Source: Bacillota bacterium (GTDB lineage Bacteria; Bacillota; Clostridia; Christensenellales; CAG-138). Taken from it: a stretch of DNA of 64,000 bases. Location: assembly GCA_023400985.1 (NCBI GenBank), contig JAEXEN010000038.1:186001-250000 (forward strand). The letters run 5' to 3'. A program made the position numbers and the translations under genes. The notes under the pieces were generated by a model that saw only the letters and a list, made by a program, of their open reading frames with translations, had not been told where the DNA came from and did no database searches. Numbering within the stretch: position 1 is the stretch's first letter; each line of letters begins with the position of its first letter. This document shows positions 7,504-16,337 of the stretch, one piece after another.

Positions 7504-9270
7504 ATGGCTTTGTTTCCGGATGCGTGGATGACGGAGCTGCTGTCAAAGAGCGATATCGTTTCTCTCGTGTCCGAATACGTATCCCTGAGGCCCAAAGGAA
7601 GGCGTATGTGGGGCTGCTGCCCCTTTCATAACGAAAAAACGCCTTCGTTTTCGGTGGATGCGGACAAGCAGCTTTACTATTGTTTCGGCTGTCATGCCGG
7701 CGGGAGCGCGATACAGTTCGTGATGGAAACCGAAAAGCTTCCTTACGGTGAGGCGGTAAAGTTCCTGGCGCAGCGCGCCAACATGGAGCTTCCGGCGGAG
7801 GTCAACGACGAAAAGCTCCAAAGGGAGCGCGCGCATAAGGAAAGACTTTATGCCGCCTGCGTGGAAGCGGCGCGATATTACCATAAGGAACTCATGGGTC
7901 CAAATGGCGCCGGTGCCCGAAGCTACCTTTCAAAGCGCGGCATCGACGGCGCGACGGTGAAGAAGTTCGGCTTGGGTTACGCGCCTGCCGGATGGGAAAA
8001 CCTCAAGCCGTATCTGATGCAAAAGGGCTTTACGGCGGAGGAGCTCATAAGCGCGGGGCTTGCCGTGCAGGGTAAAAACGAATCCTGTTACGATGCTTTC
8101 CGCGACCGCGTGATCTTCCCGATCATTGCAACCAACGCTCGGGTGATCGCATTCGGCGCGCGCACCATGAAAAACGAGACCCCAAAATACATCAACACCG
8201 GCGATACCCCCATTTACAACAAGCGGCAAAACCTCTACGCGCTTAACTTGCAAAAGGGGAAGCAGATAGCAGACCTTATCATGGTCGAAGGGTATATGGA
8301 CGTGATAAGCCTCCATAAGGGAGGGGTGGATAACGCTGTGGCGTCGCTCGGCACGGCGCTCACGGTACAGCAGGCGCGGCTCATTAAGCGGTATGTGCAA
8401 AAGGTGTACGTCTGCTACGACGGCGACGCCGCGGGCCAGAACGCCACCATACGCGGCATGGATATCCTCGCGGCGGAGGGCCTCGACGTAAAGATCATGA
8501 CCGTGCCGAACGAGCTCGACCCGGACGATTACATCCGAAAGTTCGGACGCGACGCGTTTCTCTCCCTTCGGGACGCCGCCATGACGCTCACTCAGTTCAA
8601 GCTGGAACACATGGCGAAGGGCTTTGACTTTAGCCTCGAGGACGGCCGCGAGGGGTATGCCAAAAAGGCCTGTGCGTTCGTTGCTACGCTCGAACCGGTG
8701 GAGAGGGAGCGCTACGCGCCGCTCATCGCGCGAAAGACCGGCCTGAATGTGGATTCCGTCAAGGCGCAATGCTCCGTGGCGGGCGCTCCGCAGCAGAATA
8801 GCATTGGTAAAAATCGGAATACTAGAAGTAAAAAAACCGAGGAAAATCAAGGAAAACGAAAGAAAATGGAGCGGATGCTCCTCTCGGCGATGATGAGCTC
8901 CAAGGAAGCGGCCTTTCTTGCGGCGGAAAAAATGGCAGAGGAAAACATCTATTTTTCCGCGCCGGAGGAGCAGCGGTTTGCAGACGAGCTTCTGGTCGCC
9001 TATATGGAAAGCGACGACCCCAAGCTTGAACTGATGGTCGCCAAATGCGGGCCGGAAACCGCCGAGGCCGTTATGGCGGCGATCGAGGCGGAGCAGACCC
9101 TCGTGGAACCCGCGAGGACCGCGCTCGACTGCATCGCGCAGCTTAGCGCGGAGACGCTCAAGGAGCGCATCAACGAGCTTAACGCCAGCTACATGAGCGG
9201 TACGGCAGGCACGGAGGCACTCGAAGAGGCAAAATGCCTGCAAATGAAACTCAAGGGGCTGCGCGCGTAG
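7504..9270 (+). CDS. dnaG: DNA primase DnaG
   Basis: 588 residues. The ATG at 7504 follows GGAAGGGGG and matches the family N-terminus, so an in-frame extension to 7438 is rejected. The zinc-binding CHC2 domain has Cys39, His42, Cys60 and Cys63 (CCPFHNEKTPSFS and YYCFGCHAGG). The RNA-polymerase core with TOPRIM shows VEGYMDVISLH (Glu262) and YDGDAAGQNA. The C-terminal third, after a lysine-rich, locally AT-rich linker at about 8800-8875, is the helicase-interaction region. It makes RNA primers for the replisome and lies 52 bases upstream of rpoD in the classic macromolecular-synthesis arrangement. Confidence 0.96.
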   Translation: MALFPDAWMTELLSKSDIVSLVSEYVSLRPKGRRMWGCCPFHNEKTPSFSVDADKQLYYCFGCHAGGSAIQFVMETEKLPYGEAVKFLAQRANMELPAEVNDEKLQRERAHKERLYAACVEAARYYHKELMGPNGAGARSYLSKRGIDGATVKKFGLGYAPAGWENLKPYLMQKGFTAEELISAGLAVQGKNESCYDAFRDRVIFPIIATNARVIAFGARTMKNETPKYINTGDTPIYNKRQNLYALNLQKGKQIADLIMVEGYMDVISLHKGGVDNAVASLGTALTVQQARLIKRYVQKVYVCYDGDAAGQNATIRGMDILAAEGLDVKIMTVPNELDPDDYIRKFGRDAFLSLRDAAMTLTQFKLEHMAKGFDFSLEDGREGYAKKACAFVATLEPVERERYAPLIARKTGLNVDSVKAQCSVAGAPQQNSIGKNRNTRSKKTEENQGKRKKMERMLLSAMMSSKEAAFLAAEKMAEENIYFSAPEEQRFADELLVAYMESDDPKLELMVAKCGPETAEAVMAAIEAEQTLVEPARTALDCIAQLSAETLKERINELNASYMSGTAGTEALEEAKCLQMKLKGLRA

Positions 9271-9322
9271 CGCGGTCGTAAGGATTTAGGAAACAAGAAT
9301 ACGCAAACGAGGAGGGGCAGCT

Positions 9323-10402
9323 TTGGAAAACAAGGAACCCCAAGCAAAAAAAATAGACGAACTTTTGGAACAGGGCAAGGTCAAGGGCGTACTGACCTAT
9401 AAGGAGGTCATGGATACCCTTGACGAGCTTGAACTAGATACCGAGCAGATCGAACGCATCTACGATAAGTTCGAGGCGCTCAACATCGACGTCGTGGAGG
9501 ATATCGATATCAGCGACGATGTAGCGGACGACCTCGCGGAGGTCGAAAGCGTGGTATCGCCTGACGACGGCGTCGCCATAGACGACCCCGTACGCATGTA
9601 TTTAAAAGAGATCGGCAAGGTGCCGCTTTTGAATGCGCAGGAGGAAATCGAGATTGCACAGCGCATGGCCGACGGCGACCAAAACGCCAAACGCCAGCTC
9701 GCGGAGGCAAACCTTCGCCTCGTTGTCTCGGTGGCGAAGCGCTACGTGGGCCGCGGCATGCTTTTTCTGGATCTTATACAGGAGGGAAACCTGGGCCTTA
9801 TCAAGGCCGTGGAGAAATTCGATTACCGCAAGGGCTACAAGTTTTCCACCTACGCCACATGGTGGATCAGGCAGGCCATTACCCGCGCGATCGCCGATCA
9901 GGCTCGCACCATACGCATACCCGTGCACATGGTGGAAACCATCAACAAGCTTATCCGCGTGAACCGCCAGCTTCTGCAGGAGTATGGCCGCGAGCCGCGG
10001 CCCGACGAGATCGCCCGCGAAATGGGCATCAGCGAGGATAAGGTTCGCGAGATCATCAAGGTTGCGCAGGAGCCTGTATCGCTCGAAACGCCCATCGGCG
10101 AGGAAGAAGACAGCCACCTTGGCGACTTCATCCCCGACGACGACGCACCCGCGCCCGCTGAGGTGGCCGCGTTCATGCTTTTGAAGGAGCAGCTCATGGA
10201 GGTACTCGATACGCTTACCCCGCGCGAGGAAAAGGTGCTACGTCTCCGCTTCGGGCTGGACGACGGCAAGGCCCGCACCCTCGAGGAGGTCGGGCGAGAA
10301 TTCAACGTGACCCGCGAGCGCATCCGCCAAATCGAGGCCAAAGCGCTCCGCAAGCTCCGCCACCCGTCGAGAAGCAAGAAACTCAGGGATTTTTTGGAAT
10401 AA
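9323..10402 (+). CDS. rpoD: RNA polymerase primary sigma factor (SigA/RpoD)
   Basis: 359 residues, the typical size of Gram-positive SigA. It starts with TTG at 9323, after GGAGGGG. A short acidic region 1.1 is followed by region 1.2 ([17 protein letters not shown]), region 2 ([20 protein letters not shown]; the -10-binding [15 protein letters not shown]), region 3 ([14 protein letters not shown]) and region 4 ([20 protein letters not shown], the -35-recognition helix-turn-helix). It directs housekeeping transcription; the many TTGACA/TATAAT promoters in the window are its expected targets. Confidence 0.97.
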   Translation: MENKEPQAKKIDELLEQGKVKGVLTYKEVMDTLDELELDTEQIERIYDKFEALNIDVVEDIDISDDVADDLAEVESVVSPDDGVAIDDPVRMYLKEIGKVPLLNAQEEIEIAQRMADGDQNAKRQLAEANLRLVVSVAKRYVGRGMLFLDLIQEGNLGLIKAVEKFDYRKGYKFSTYATWWIRQAITRAIADQARTIRIPVHMVETINKLIRVNRQLLQEYGREPRPDEIAREMGISEDKVREIIKVAQEPVSLETPIGEEEDSHLGDFIPDDDAPAPAEVAAFMLLKEQLMEVLDTLTPREEKVLRLRFGLDDGKARTLEEVGREFNVTRERIRQIEAKALRKLRHPSRSKKLRDFLE

Positions 10403-10420
10403 AGCTGCTAATGATAAAAC

Positions 10421-10460
10421 GGAGCTGTTTCGGAATTTATTCCGAAACAGCTCCATTTTA
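10421..10460. terminator. Bidirectional intrinsic terminator between rpoD and a convergent gene
   Basis: Perfect 15-bp inverted repeat GGAGCTGTTTCGGAA-TTTA-TTCCGAAACAGCTCC (10421-10454), with AAAAC on the left and TTTTATTTTTT on the right. It serves rpoD and the convergent small gene. Confidence 0.9.
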
Positions 10461-10757
10461 TTTTTTCAATTCGCCCATCACATCAAACAGCCTCCGCTGC
10501 TGCTCCTCCGTCAGCATGGGCATGAGGCGCTTTGCGACGTTATCGAGCTCCCGATTGTCCATGATACCGGCCTGCTTACAGTTCCTTAGTTCCCGCATAA
10601 GCTCGTTTGGGCTTTTGCCGCCGTATTTATTCACGGTGTCCTGTATGGTGTTCATAGTGCTTTGGTCCATGTTCTGCGCCATGCGTACGGCTTCTTCGTA
10701 ATCCATCGGGGGTTTTTGCGTGCCGCCCGTTTTGCTGCCCTTCAGGCTTCGTTTCAT
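10458..10757 (-). CDS. Unrecognised small helical protein
   Basis: 99 residues, basic N-terminus (MKRSLKGSKTGG), otherwise charged and apparently all-helical, with no signal peptide or membrane segment. Phrases such as MDYEEAVRMAQNMDQSTMNT and LMPMLTEEQQRRLFDVMGEL suggest a small helical bundle. The ATG follows a strong GGAGGTGG site, so it is a real gene. It is convergent with rpoD through a shared terminator and divergent from the Met/Gly-rich gene at 10901, 143 bases away. I do not recognise the family; a functional pairing with that neighbour is inference. Confidence 0.7.
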   Translation of the reverse strand: MKRSLKGSKTGGTQKPPMDYEEAVRMAQNMDQSTMNTIQDTVNKYGGKSPNELMRELRNCKQAGIMDNRELDNVAKRLMPMLTEEQQRRLFDVMGELKK

Positions 10758-10900
10758 TCTTCGACCACCTCCGTATCATTTCTATGCGGCGTTTTCAAGA
10801 AGTGGAACAGCGCTTAGTTCTCCTGCCTTAGCCTCGCATTTCGGTTCATGAAAGACCCAAGCTGCATACAATACAATAGAAATCGATCGGGGGAAGGTCT

Positions 10901-11368
10901 ATGCAGAGGATTGCGCCAAACACCGTGCCGCCGAGGCAGAGCGGCGGCGGCAGCAACAACTCCGGCCAGGGAGGTTCGCCCGCGCTCGTGATGGGCAGGA
11001 GAATACGCGCCGAGCAGGGCGTGGAGCGCGCGCGGCAGTACCTGATGGCGATGGAGCCGTTTGTCGCGCCCGCGGAGCGCGCGCACATCGCGCAGCAGCT
11101 CGGGATACAGCTTCCGACGCATCAGGAGCCGCGGTACGCTGAGCCGATCAACGAGCCGCAGGACACGGGCTTTTCGCAGCCCAACATACCCAATTTCGGG
11201 AACGCCAATGTGAACGGCATGCCGAACTTTCCGGGGATGGGAAACAACAACCTCATGCAGATGATGCAGATGATGAATGCGTTTAGCGGTATGCAGGGCG
11301 GCAAAGGAAAAATGGATCCCATGCTCATGGCGCAGATGCTCGGCAGCATGATGGGCGGTAAAAAGTAG
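10901..11368 (+). CDS. Unrecognised Met/Gly/Asn/Gln-rich protein
   Basis: 155 residues after a GGGGGAAGG site. The N-terminal part is Gly/Ser/Pro-rich and disordered, followed by a short helical module (residues about 30-70, RRIRAEQGVERARQYLMAME and an AERAHIAQQLGIQ helix). The second half is low complexity: Asn/Pro/Gly repeats then a methionine-rich tail (MGNNNLMQMMQMMNAFSGMQ, MAQMLGSMMGG). No signal peptide. CATACAAT at about 10870 resembles a sporulation-sigma -10, but I see no convincing -35. I do not recognise the family. Its divergent partner at 10458 is also unknown. Confidence 0.7.
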   Translation: MQRIAPNTVPPRQSGGGSNNSGQGGSPALVMGRRIRAEQGVERARQYLMAMEPFVAPAERAHIAQQLGIQLPTHQEPRYAEPINEPQDTGFSQPNIPNFGNANVNGMPNFPGMGNNNLMQMMQMMNAFSGMQGGKGKMDPMLMAQMLGSMMGGKK

Positions 11369-11390
11369 GGCAGGAGCTTGCAAAGGTGAT

Positions 11391-11420
11391 GTAACGGAAA
11401 GGTCTTGGCCTTTCCGTTAC
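11391..11420 (+). terminator. Hairpin after the Met-rich gene
   Basis: Perfect 12-bp stem GTAACGGAAAGG-TCTTGG-CCTTTCCGTTAC, 23 bases after the stop. There is little U-tract, so termination efficiency is uncertain. Confidence 0.55.
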
Positions 11421-11501
11421 ACTTGCGCGCTTTCATAGGAGCGTATATAATGAATTGCGCATATTTTGGGGTATAGCGCAATTTTTTGGAGGCAAAACAG
11501 C

Positions 11502-12158
11502 ATGAAGGAAAGCGCGAAAAAGAAAAAAGAAAGGCTCGACAGAGCGCTTGAACTGCTGGCACAGGCCTATCCGGACGCCGCGCCGCAGCTTCATTTCACG
11601 AACGCTTTCGAGCTTCTGGTCGCGACAATGCTCAGCGCCCAGTGCACGGACAAGCAGGTAAACAAGTGCACGGAGGTGCTGTTTTCCAAATACGATACGC
11701 CGCAGGCGTTTGCAAAAATCACCGAGGACGAGCTTACGCCCTATATCAAGGGCTGCGGCTTATATAAAACCAAGGCAAAGCACATCCTTGAAACATGCGG
11801 GATACTTATGGAGCAATACGGCGGTTTCGTGCCGCAGGACCGAGACACGCTCATGACGCTCCCCGGCGTCGGCAGAAAGACCGCAAACGTAGTGGTGTCA
11901 AACGCTTTTTCGGTGCCTGCCATCGCGGTGGATACGCATGTGTTCCGTGTGGCAAACCGCATCGGCTTTGCCAAAGCGAAGGACGTGCTCCACACCGAGG
12001 AGCAGCTTATGAAGGCGATTCCAAAAGAAAAGTGGTCCATCGCACACCATTATTTGATCTTCCACGGGCGGCGCGTCTGCGCGGCGCGAAACCCCAAGTG
12101 CGATATCTGTACCGTGCGCGAATGCTGTACATATTATCTGAACGGAAAGACGGAATAG
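11502..12158 (+). CDS. nth: Endonuclease III
   Basis: 218 residues from the ATG at 11502, preceded by GGAGG. Bifunctional DNA glycosylase/AP lyase of base-excision repair acting on oxidised pyrimidines. The helix-hairpin-helix LPGVGRKTANVV carries the catalytic Lys, the catalytic Asp lies in VDTHVFRVANRIG, and the C-terminus has the 4Fe-4S motif C-x6-C-x2-C-x5-C (starting RRVCAARNPKCDIC). Its TAG stop abuts the obgE ATG with no gap, so the two are co-translated. Confidence 0.95.
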   Translation: MKESAKKKKERLDRALELLAQAYPDAAPQLHFTNAFELLVATMLSAQCTDKQVNKCTEVLFSKYDTPQAFAKITEDELTPYIKGCGLYKTKAKHILETCGILMEQYGGFVPQDRDTLMTLPGVGRKTANVVVSNAFSVPAIAVDTHVFRVANRIGFAKAKDVLHTEEQLMKAIPKEKWSIAHHYLIFHGRRVCAARNPKCDICTVRECCTYYLNGKTE

Positions 12159-13427
12159 ATGCAATACGTAGATAAGGCAAAGATCGTGATCAAATCGGGC
12201 GACGGTGGGGACGGAAGCGTTTCCTTCCACCGTGAAAAGTATGTCGCAAAGGGCGGGCCCGACGGCGGGAACGGCGGCAAGGGCGGCAACGTCATATTTG
12301 CGGCCGATCCCAATATGAATACTCTTTTGGATTTCAAATACCAGCGCCATTTCTTTGCGCAAAATGGCGAAAGCGGAAGCGCGCGGCTAAGTAGCGGCAA
12401 AGCGGGCGCGGACATGGTCGTCATGGTGCCCGTTGGCACGCTCATACGAGACATCGCTACCGGCCGCATCGTAGCGGACCTCAATGCACCCGATAAAAAA
12501 AAGATCGTGCTGCACGGCGGCCGGGGCGGCAAGGGGAATGCGCATTTTGCCACGTCCACCCGTCAGGCTCCGCGCTATTCGCAGCCCGGGCAGAAGACCC
12601 TCGAGCATGAGGTGGAGCTTGAATTGAAGACCATCGCCGACGTGGGGCTTATCGGCCTCCCGAACGTCGGTAAATCCACCATATTGTCCGTGCTCACGAG
12701 CGCGCGGCCTAAGATCGCAAACTACCACTTTACGACGCTTACCCCCAATTTGGGTGTGGTGAAGCGCTATGAAAGCTCGTTTGTGCTGGCGGATATCCCC
12801 GGTCTTATCGAGGGCGCGGCGGAGGGTGCCGGCCTCGGGCACGATTTTTTGCGGCATGTGGAGCGCACGCGCATGCTCGTGCATGTGGTGGATGTTTCCG
12901 GCTGTGAGGGCAGGAACCCTATAGAGGATTACCGGCAGATCAACGAGGAGCTAAAAAAATACAGCGAGCGGCTTGCGGCGCTGCCACAGATCATCGCCGC
13001 CAACAAAATGGACCTTACGGGCGCCGAGGAAAACCTTGCATCCTTCAAGAAGGCGCTTGAAAAGGAAAACGTAAAGGTCTTTCCCGTTTCGGCGGCCACG
13101 GTTTCCGGTTTTGACGCGCTGCTCGACGAGATCGTAAAGGTGCTCTCCGTCCTTCCAAAGACCTTTGAGTTTGAGGAGGAGGAGATGGAGCAAACGCAAA
13201 AATACGAGCCCGGGTTTGAGATCACAGTCGAAAACGGCGTGTTCGTGGTAACGGGCGGTACCATCGACTATCTTTTGGATACCACCTATGCCGACGACGA
13301 CGCATCCATGCGTCGTTTCCAGCAGTTCCTCACCAAGGAAGGCATCATCGCGGCACTTCGCGAAAAGGGCGCTAAGGAAGACAGCACCGTGCGCATGGGC
13401 GAATGGGAATTCGATTTTATAGAATAA
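12159..13427 (+). CDS. obgE: Obg-family GTPase
   Basis: 422 residues. Domain order: glycine-rich Obg fold (residues 1-158, e.g. GGPDGGNGGKGGNVIF); G domain with G1 GLPNVGKST, G3 DIPGLIEGAAEGAGLGHDFL and G4 NKMD; and a C-terminal OCT domain (about 345-422). Essential GTPase that binds the large ribosomal subunit and ties assembly to growth and stress signals. It begins directly at the nth stop and is followed 19 bases later by another ribosome-assembly gene, yhbY. Confidence 0.96.
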   Translation: MQYVDKAKIVIKSGDGGDGSVSFHREKYVAKGGPDGGNGGKGGNVIFAADPNMNTLLDFKYQRHFFAQNGESGSARLSSGKAGADMVVMVPVGTLIRDIATGRIVADLNAPDKKKIVLHGGRGGKGNAHFATSTRQAPRYSQPGQKTLEHEVELELKTIADVGLIGLPNVGKSTILSVLTSARPKIANYHFTTLTPNLGVVKRYESSFVLADIPGLIEGAAEGAGLGHDFLRHVERTRMLVHVVDVSGCEGRNPIEDYRQINEELKKYSERLAALPQIIAANKMDLTGAEENLASFKKALEKENVKVFPVSAATVSGFDALLDEIVKVLSVLPKTFEFEEEEMEQTQKYEPGFEITVENGVFVVTGGTIDYLLDTTYADDDASMRRFQQFLTKEGIIAALREKGAKEDSTVRMGEWEFDFIE

Positions 13428-13446
13428 TGATACTGGGAGAAAAACG

Positions 13447-13743
13447 ATGCTTACAGGCAAACAGCGCGCGGCACTGCGCACCATGGCAAATACGCTCACG
13501 CCTATTTTTCAGATCGGCAAGGCCGGCATTACGGAAAATGTAATAGAGCAGCTCGATCTTGCGATAGAGGCGCGTGAGCTCATCAAGATCACCGTGCTTG
13601 AAAGCGCGAATCTCAGCGCGCGGGAAGCGGGCGACGAGCTTGCAAAATCGCTTCGCGCGGAGCCCGTGCAGAGTATCGGCCGCAAGGTCGTGCTCTACCG
13701 CCGCAACCGCGAGAAGCCGACTATAGAGCTTCCGAAAAAGTAA
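13447..13743 (+). CDS. yhbY: YhbY-type CRM-domain RNA-binding protein
   Basis: 98 residues covering one CRM domain. The GxxG loop is in FQIGKAGITENVIEQL, and the family ending GRKVVLYRRN is intact. YhbY/YqeI proteins bind pre-50S particles. The position after obgE is conserved in Firmicutes. ATG start after GGGAG. Confidence 0.92.
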   Translation: MLTGKQRAALRTMANTLTPIFQIGKAGITENVIEQLDLAIEARELIKITVLESANLSAREAGDELAKSLRAEPVQSIGRKVVLYRRNREKPTIELPKK

Positions 13744-13747
13744 TGGT

Positions 13748-14599
13748 TTATTGGCGCAGACGGTTTGTGTTGAGGTTGTTCGTCCACCAGGCGACTGCGC
13801 CGAAGCTTACGCAGGCGGCGCTTAAGAGCCTATAGTACAGGGTGTACTTTACGAAGAACGATGCGATGAAGAGCGCGGCCGCCACCAAAATATAGCGCCT
13901 CGTGCGCCCCGGCTGAAAGGGCCTTTCGGCAAGCCGGCGGCGCTTGTCTTTTTCGGCCTCGATGAGGGAGAGTATCTGCGCGTCGACGGCGGCGTCGTCC
14001 GGCAAGAGCCCGTGCTCTTCGGCCTGCGCGATGAGTGAGGAGATCGGCTCGAAGCGTATGGCAAGATCGGTATACTGCTCTAAAAGCTCCTCCGCGTCGC
14101 GCGAAGCGCCCGAGGCGGAAAAGATGACGGCTTCCTTGCAGCCGTGCTTTTGCGCGGCGCGGTAGGCGCTCAGCACCGTGTCCGCGTTGGCGGGCGCCGC
14201 CTGCTGTAAGGGATAGATCAGGCAGCTCGGGCCATACTTTCCCGGGTTGGATTTTACCGCGCTTTGCACGAGCTCCTTATATTTCTCGCGCGGCATCATA
14301 TAAAGCTTTTTCGAAAACATTTTATCGCGCATCCGCAGGCGTTCTTTTACGATAAATTTATCGAGGCGTATGCTCTTGAAAAGCTCCACCGCCACGGATA
14401 TGGTCACAAGCGCCGTAACGCTCAGCAAAAGCGCCATCACCGTGTTTTGCACGGCGGTGGAAAACCAGAGGTAGCAGGCCGCGAGCGTGATGGCGCGAAG
14501 CGCGATATAATCTACCGCCCGGGCAAACGACGTGCGTCCTCCGTAGAGGCTGCGCTTATAGTAACTGATGATCTTTCGGTTTTGCTTTGTATTCTTCAT
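13748..14599 (-). CDS. Unrecognised four-helix membrane protein
   Basis: 283 residues. Two hydrophobic segments lie near the N-terminus (about 28-75, including YIALRAITLAACYLWF) and two at the C-terminus (about 240-275). Between them is a cytoplasmic-looking domain of about 160 residues with KYGPSCLIYPLQQAAPANAD and a helix-rich half that ends in a basic RRRLAERPFQPGRTRR. The ATG at 14599 follows AGGTGA. It is inserted between yhbY and nadD on the opposite strand, which is not part of the conserved order. No family recognised. Confidence 0.65.
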   Translation of the reverse strand: MKNTKQNRKIISYYKRSLYGGRTSFARAVDYIALRAITLAACYLWFSTAVQNTVMALLLSVTALVTISVAVELFKSIRLDKFIVKERLRMRDKMFSKKLYMMPREKYKELVQSAVKSNPGKYGPSCLIYPLQQAAPANADTVLSAYRAAQKHGCKEAVIFSASGASRDAEELLEQYTDLAIRFEPISSLIAQAEEHGLLPDDAAVDAQILSLIEAEKDKRRRLAERPFQPGRTRRYILVAAALFIASFFVKYTLYYRLLSAACVSFGAVAWWTNNLNTNRLRQ

Positions 14600-14680
14600 A
14601 TTCGAAAATCACCTCGGTTAAGGAAAGATTTGGTTCCCTTTCCTTATAGTTTTGTCAGAATAGTGCAAACTATACAGCGG

Positions 14681-14710
14681 TTTCCAAATCGGCAGAAGCG
14701 GGTGTATAAT
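14681..14710 (+). promoter_or_regulatory. Sigma-A promoter of the nadD-yqeK gene
   Basis: TTTCCA (14681-14686), 18-base spacer, TATAAT (14705-14710), 33 bases upstream of the start. Confidence 0.55.
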
Positions 14711-14743
14711 AGCAACAAAGAAAAATCCCTTTTTGGAGAAAGC

Positions 14744-15907
14744 ATGCGGATCGGTTTCTTAGGAGGCAGCTTCAACCCCGTTCACTTCGGCCATATCGCC
14801 ATCGCACGGCAGGCGCTCTTTGAGTTTTCGCTCGACAAGGTGCTTCTGATTGTCGCAGCCGACCCGCCGCATAAGGAGATCGCCTTCCATGTAAGCGGCG
14901 AAAAGCGCTACGAAATGCTCAAATGCGGCCTCGCGGACGAAACGAAAATAGAGGCCTCGGATATAGAGCTCAAACGGGAGGGGAAAAGCTACACCTACGA
15001 TACGGTGCGGCTTTTGAAAGAGCTTTACCCCGACGCGGAATTATTCTGCATCGTGGGCGCGGACATGCTTTACGATCTGCCTGCGTGGTTTAAAGCGCGG
15101 GAACTTTTGCAGGAAGTGAGCTTCATTGGCTTTGCGCGCGGCGGAGAGACGCGCGACATATCTTTGGCCGCGCAGGATCTGACGGAACATTACGGGGCAA
15201 AGGTACTTTTATCGGAAATAAGCGGGCTGGAGCTTTCCTCCACCGAAATACGCGAGCGCGTATATTCGGCAAAAAGCGTAAAAGCCATGCTGCCCGACGC
15301 TGCGGAGAGGTATCTTTATGAAAACGGGCTTTATCTGCCGGAGCAAATACGTATAAAGCAGGAAAAACTGCGGTATGCGTTGAATGAAGAACGGTATACG
15401 CACAGCATGGGCACGGTTCGCACGGCGATATGGCTCGCCGAGCGCTGCAACGTGGATACGCAGAAGGCACGGCTAGCGGCGCTTTTGCACGATTGCGCGA
15501 AGGTGAGCAAGGCGCAGATGCGCGCCTACCTCGAGCGGTTTCAAATTTGCCCGTACGCCTATGCGAAAAATGCCCCCGGCATTTTGCACGGGCCTGTGGG
15601 CGCGGAGGTCGCGCACGCGGAATACGGCGTGGAGGACCCGGAGATACTTTTGGCTATCGCGAACCATACGGTCTGCTCTCAAGGTATGGGTGCGCTTGAA
15701 AAGATCATCTATCTGGCCGATAAGATCGAGCCCACGCGCGATTATCAGGGGGTAACCCCGATCCGCGCGGCGGCGGCGCGAAGCTTGAACGAAGGCGTAC
15801 TCGCCTGCATGGACCATACGATCGCGTATCTCATGGAAAATAAGAGCGAGATCGACCCCTGCGTTTATTGGGCGAGGGAATATTTACTTAAACACGATAT
15901 ATCATAA
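14744..15907 (+). CDS. nadD: NadD-YqeK fusion: nicotinate-nucleotide adenylyltransferase plus HD hydrolase
   Basis: 387 residues joining two proteins that are separate neighbours in B. subtilis. Residues 1 to about 195 are NadD: GGSFNPVHFGHIAIA (HxGH site), DPPHK, and the SGLELSSTEIRER motif that replaces KMSKS; it makes deamido-NAD for NAD synthesis. Residues about 200-387 are YqeK: HSMGTVRTAIWLAERC, LAALLHDCAKV, HTVCSQGMG and LADKIEPTRDY, giving the HD metal site of the Ap4A hydrolase family. The ATG at 14744 after TTGGAGA fits the family start; 160 upstream in-frame codons are not part of it. rsfS follows 17 bases later. Confidence 0.93.
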   Translation: MRIGFLGGSFNPVHFGHIAIARQALFEFSLDKVLLIVAADPPHKEIAFHVSGEKRYEMLKCGLADETKIEASDIELKREGKSYTYDTVRLLKELYPDAELFCIVGADMLYDLPAWFKARELLQEVSFIGFARGGETRDISLAAQDLTEHYGAKVLLSEISGLELSSTEIRERVYSAKSVKAMLPDAAERYLYENGLYLPEQIRIKQEKLRYALNEERYTHSMGTVRTAIWLAERCNVDTQKARLAALLHDCAKVSKAQMRAYLERFQICPYAYAKNAPGILHGPVGAEVAHAEYGVEDPEILLAIANHTVCSQGMGALEKIIYLADKIEPTRDYQGVTPIRAAAARSLNEGVLACMDHTIAYLMENKSEIDPCVYWAREYLLKHDIS

Positions 15908-15924
15908 ACAAAGGAGGCGTGACA

Positions 15925-16299
15925 TTGGACGAGGCATTGAAAGAAAAGGTGCTCAACATCTGTAAAGTTCTTGACGACAAAAAAGCGTCCGAGATCATGG
16001 CGTTGTACGTTGCGGATAAGACCATCGTGGCCGATTGGTTCATCATCTGCTCCGGACGCGCCGTACCGCATGTGAAAACGCTCTGCGACGAGTTGGAGGA
16101 TAAGGCGTTTGAACTCGGTCTCGATCTCAAGCGCAAAGAGGGATACTCCGAGGGGCGCTGGATCGTGCTCGACTTTTCGGACATTTTGGTTCACATATTC
16201 CACCCCGAGGAAAGGGTGTATTACAACATGGAAAGGCTCTGGATGGACGCAAAGGACGGCTATATCAATTACACCGCGGAATACGGAAGCAAAGCGTAA
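15925..16299 (+). CDS. rsfS: Ribosome silencing factor RsfS
   Basis: 124 residues. I start at TTG 15925, seven bases after AGGAGG; a GTG at 15919 is only one base from that site. Family features are intact: DDKKASEIMALYV, ADWFIICSGRAVPHVK and DFSDILVHIFHPEERVYYN. RsfS binds uL14 on the large subunit and blocks subunit joining when nutrients fall. Its position after nadD-yqeK is the standard Firmicute arrangement. Confidence 0.93.
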   Translation: MDEALKEKVLNICKVLDDKKASEIMALYVADKTIVADWFIICSGRAVPHVKTLCDELEDKAFELGLDLKRKEGYSEGRWIVLDFSDILVHIFHPEERVYYNMERLWMDAKDGYINYTAEYGSKA

Positions 16300-16306
16300 A
16301 TTCCTA

Positions 16307-16334
16307 TTGACTTTCCTTCCAAACCCTATATAAT
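16307..16334 (+). promoter_or_regulatory. Sigma-A promoter of the ylxM-ffh-rpsP operon
   Basis: TTGACT (16307-16312), 16-base spacer, TATAAT (16329-16334), starting eight bases after the rsfS stop. Confidence 0.7.
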
Positions 16335-16337
16335 AAC

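Noticed and set aside
7930..9243. 437-codon open frame opposite dnaG
   Set aside because: Shadow; dnaG is well supported by motifs.
14264..14743. In-frame upstream extension of nadD-yqeK by 160 codons
   Set aside because: It is antisense to the membrane gene at 13748-14599 and lies before the promoter and ribosome-binding site of nadD.
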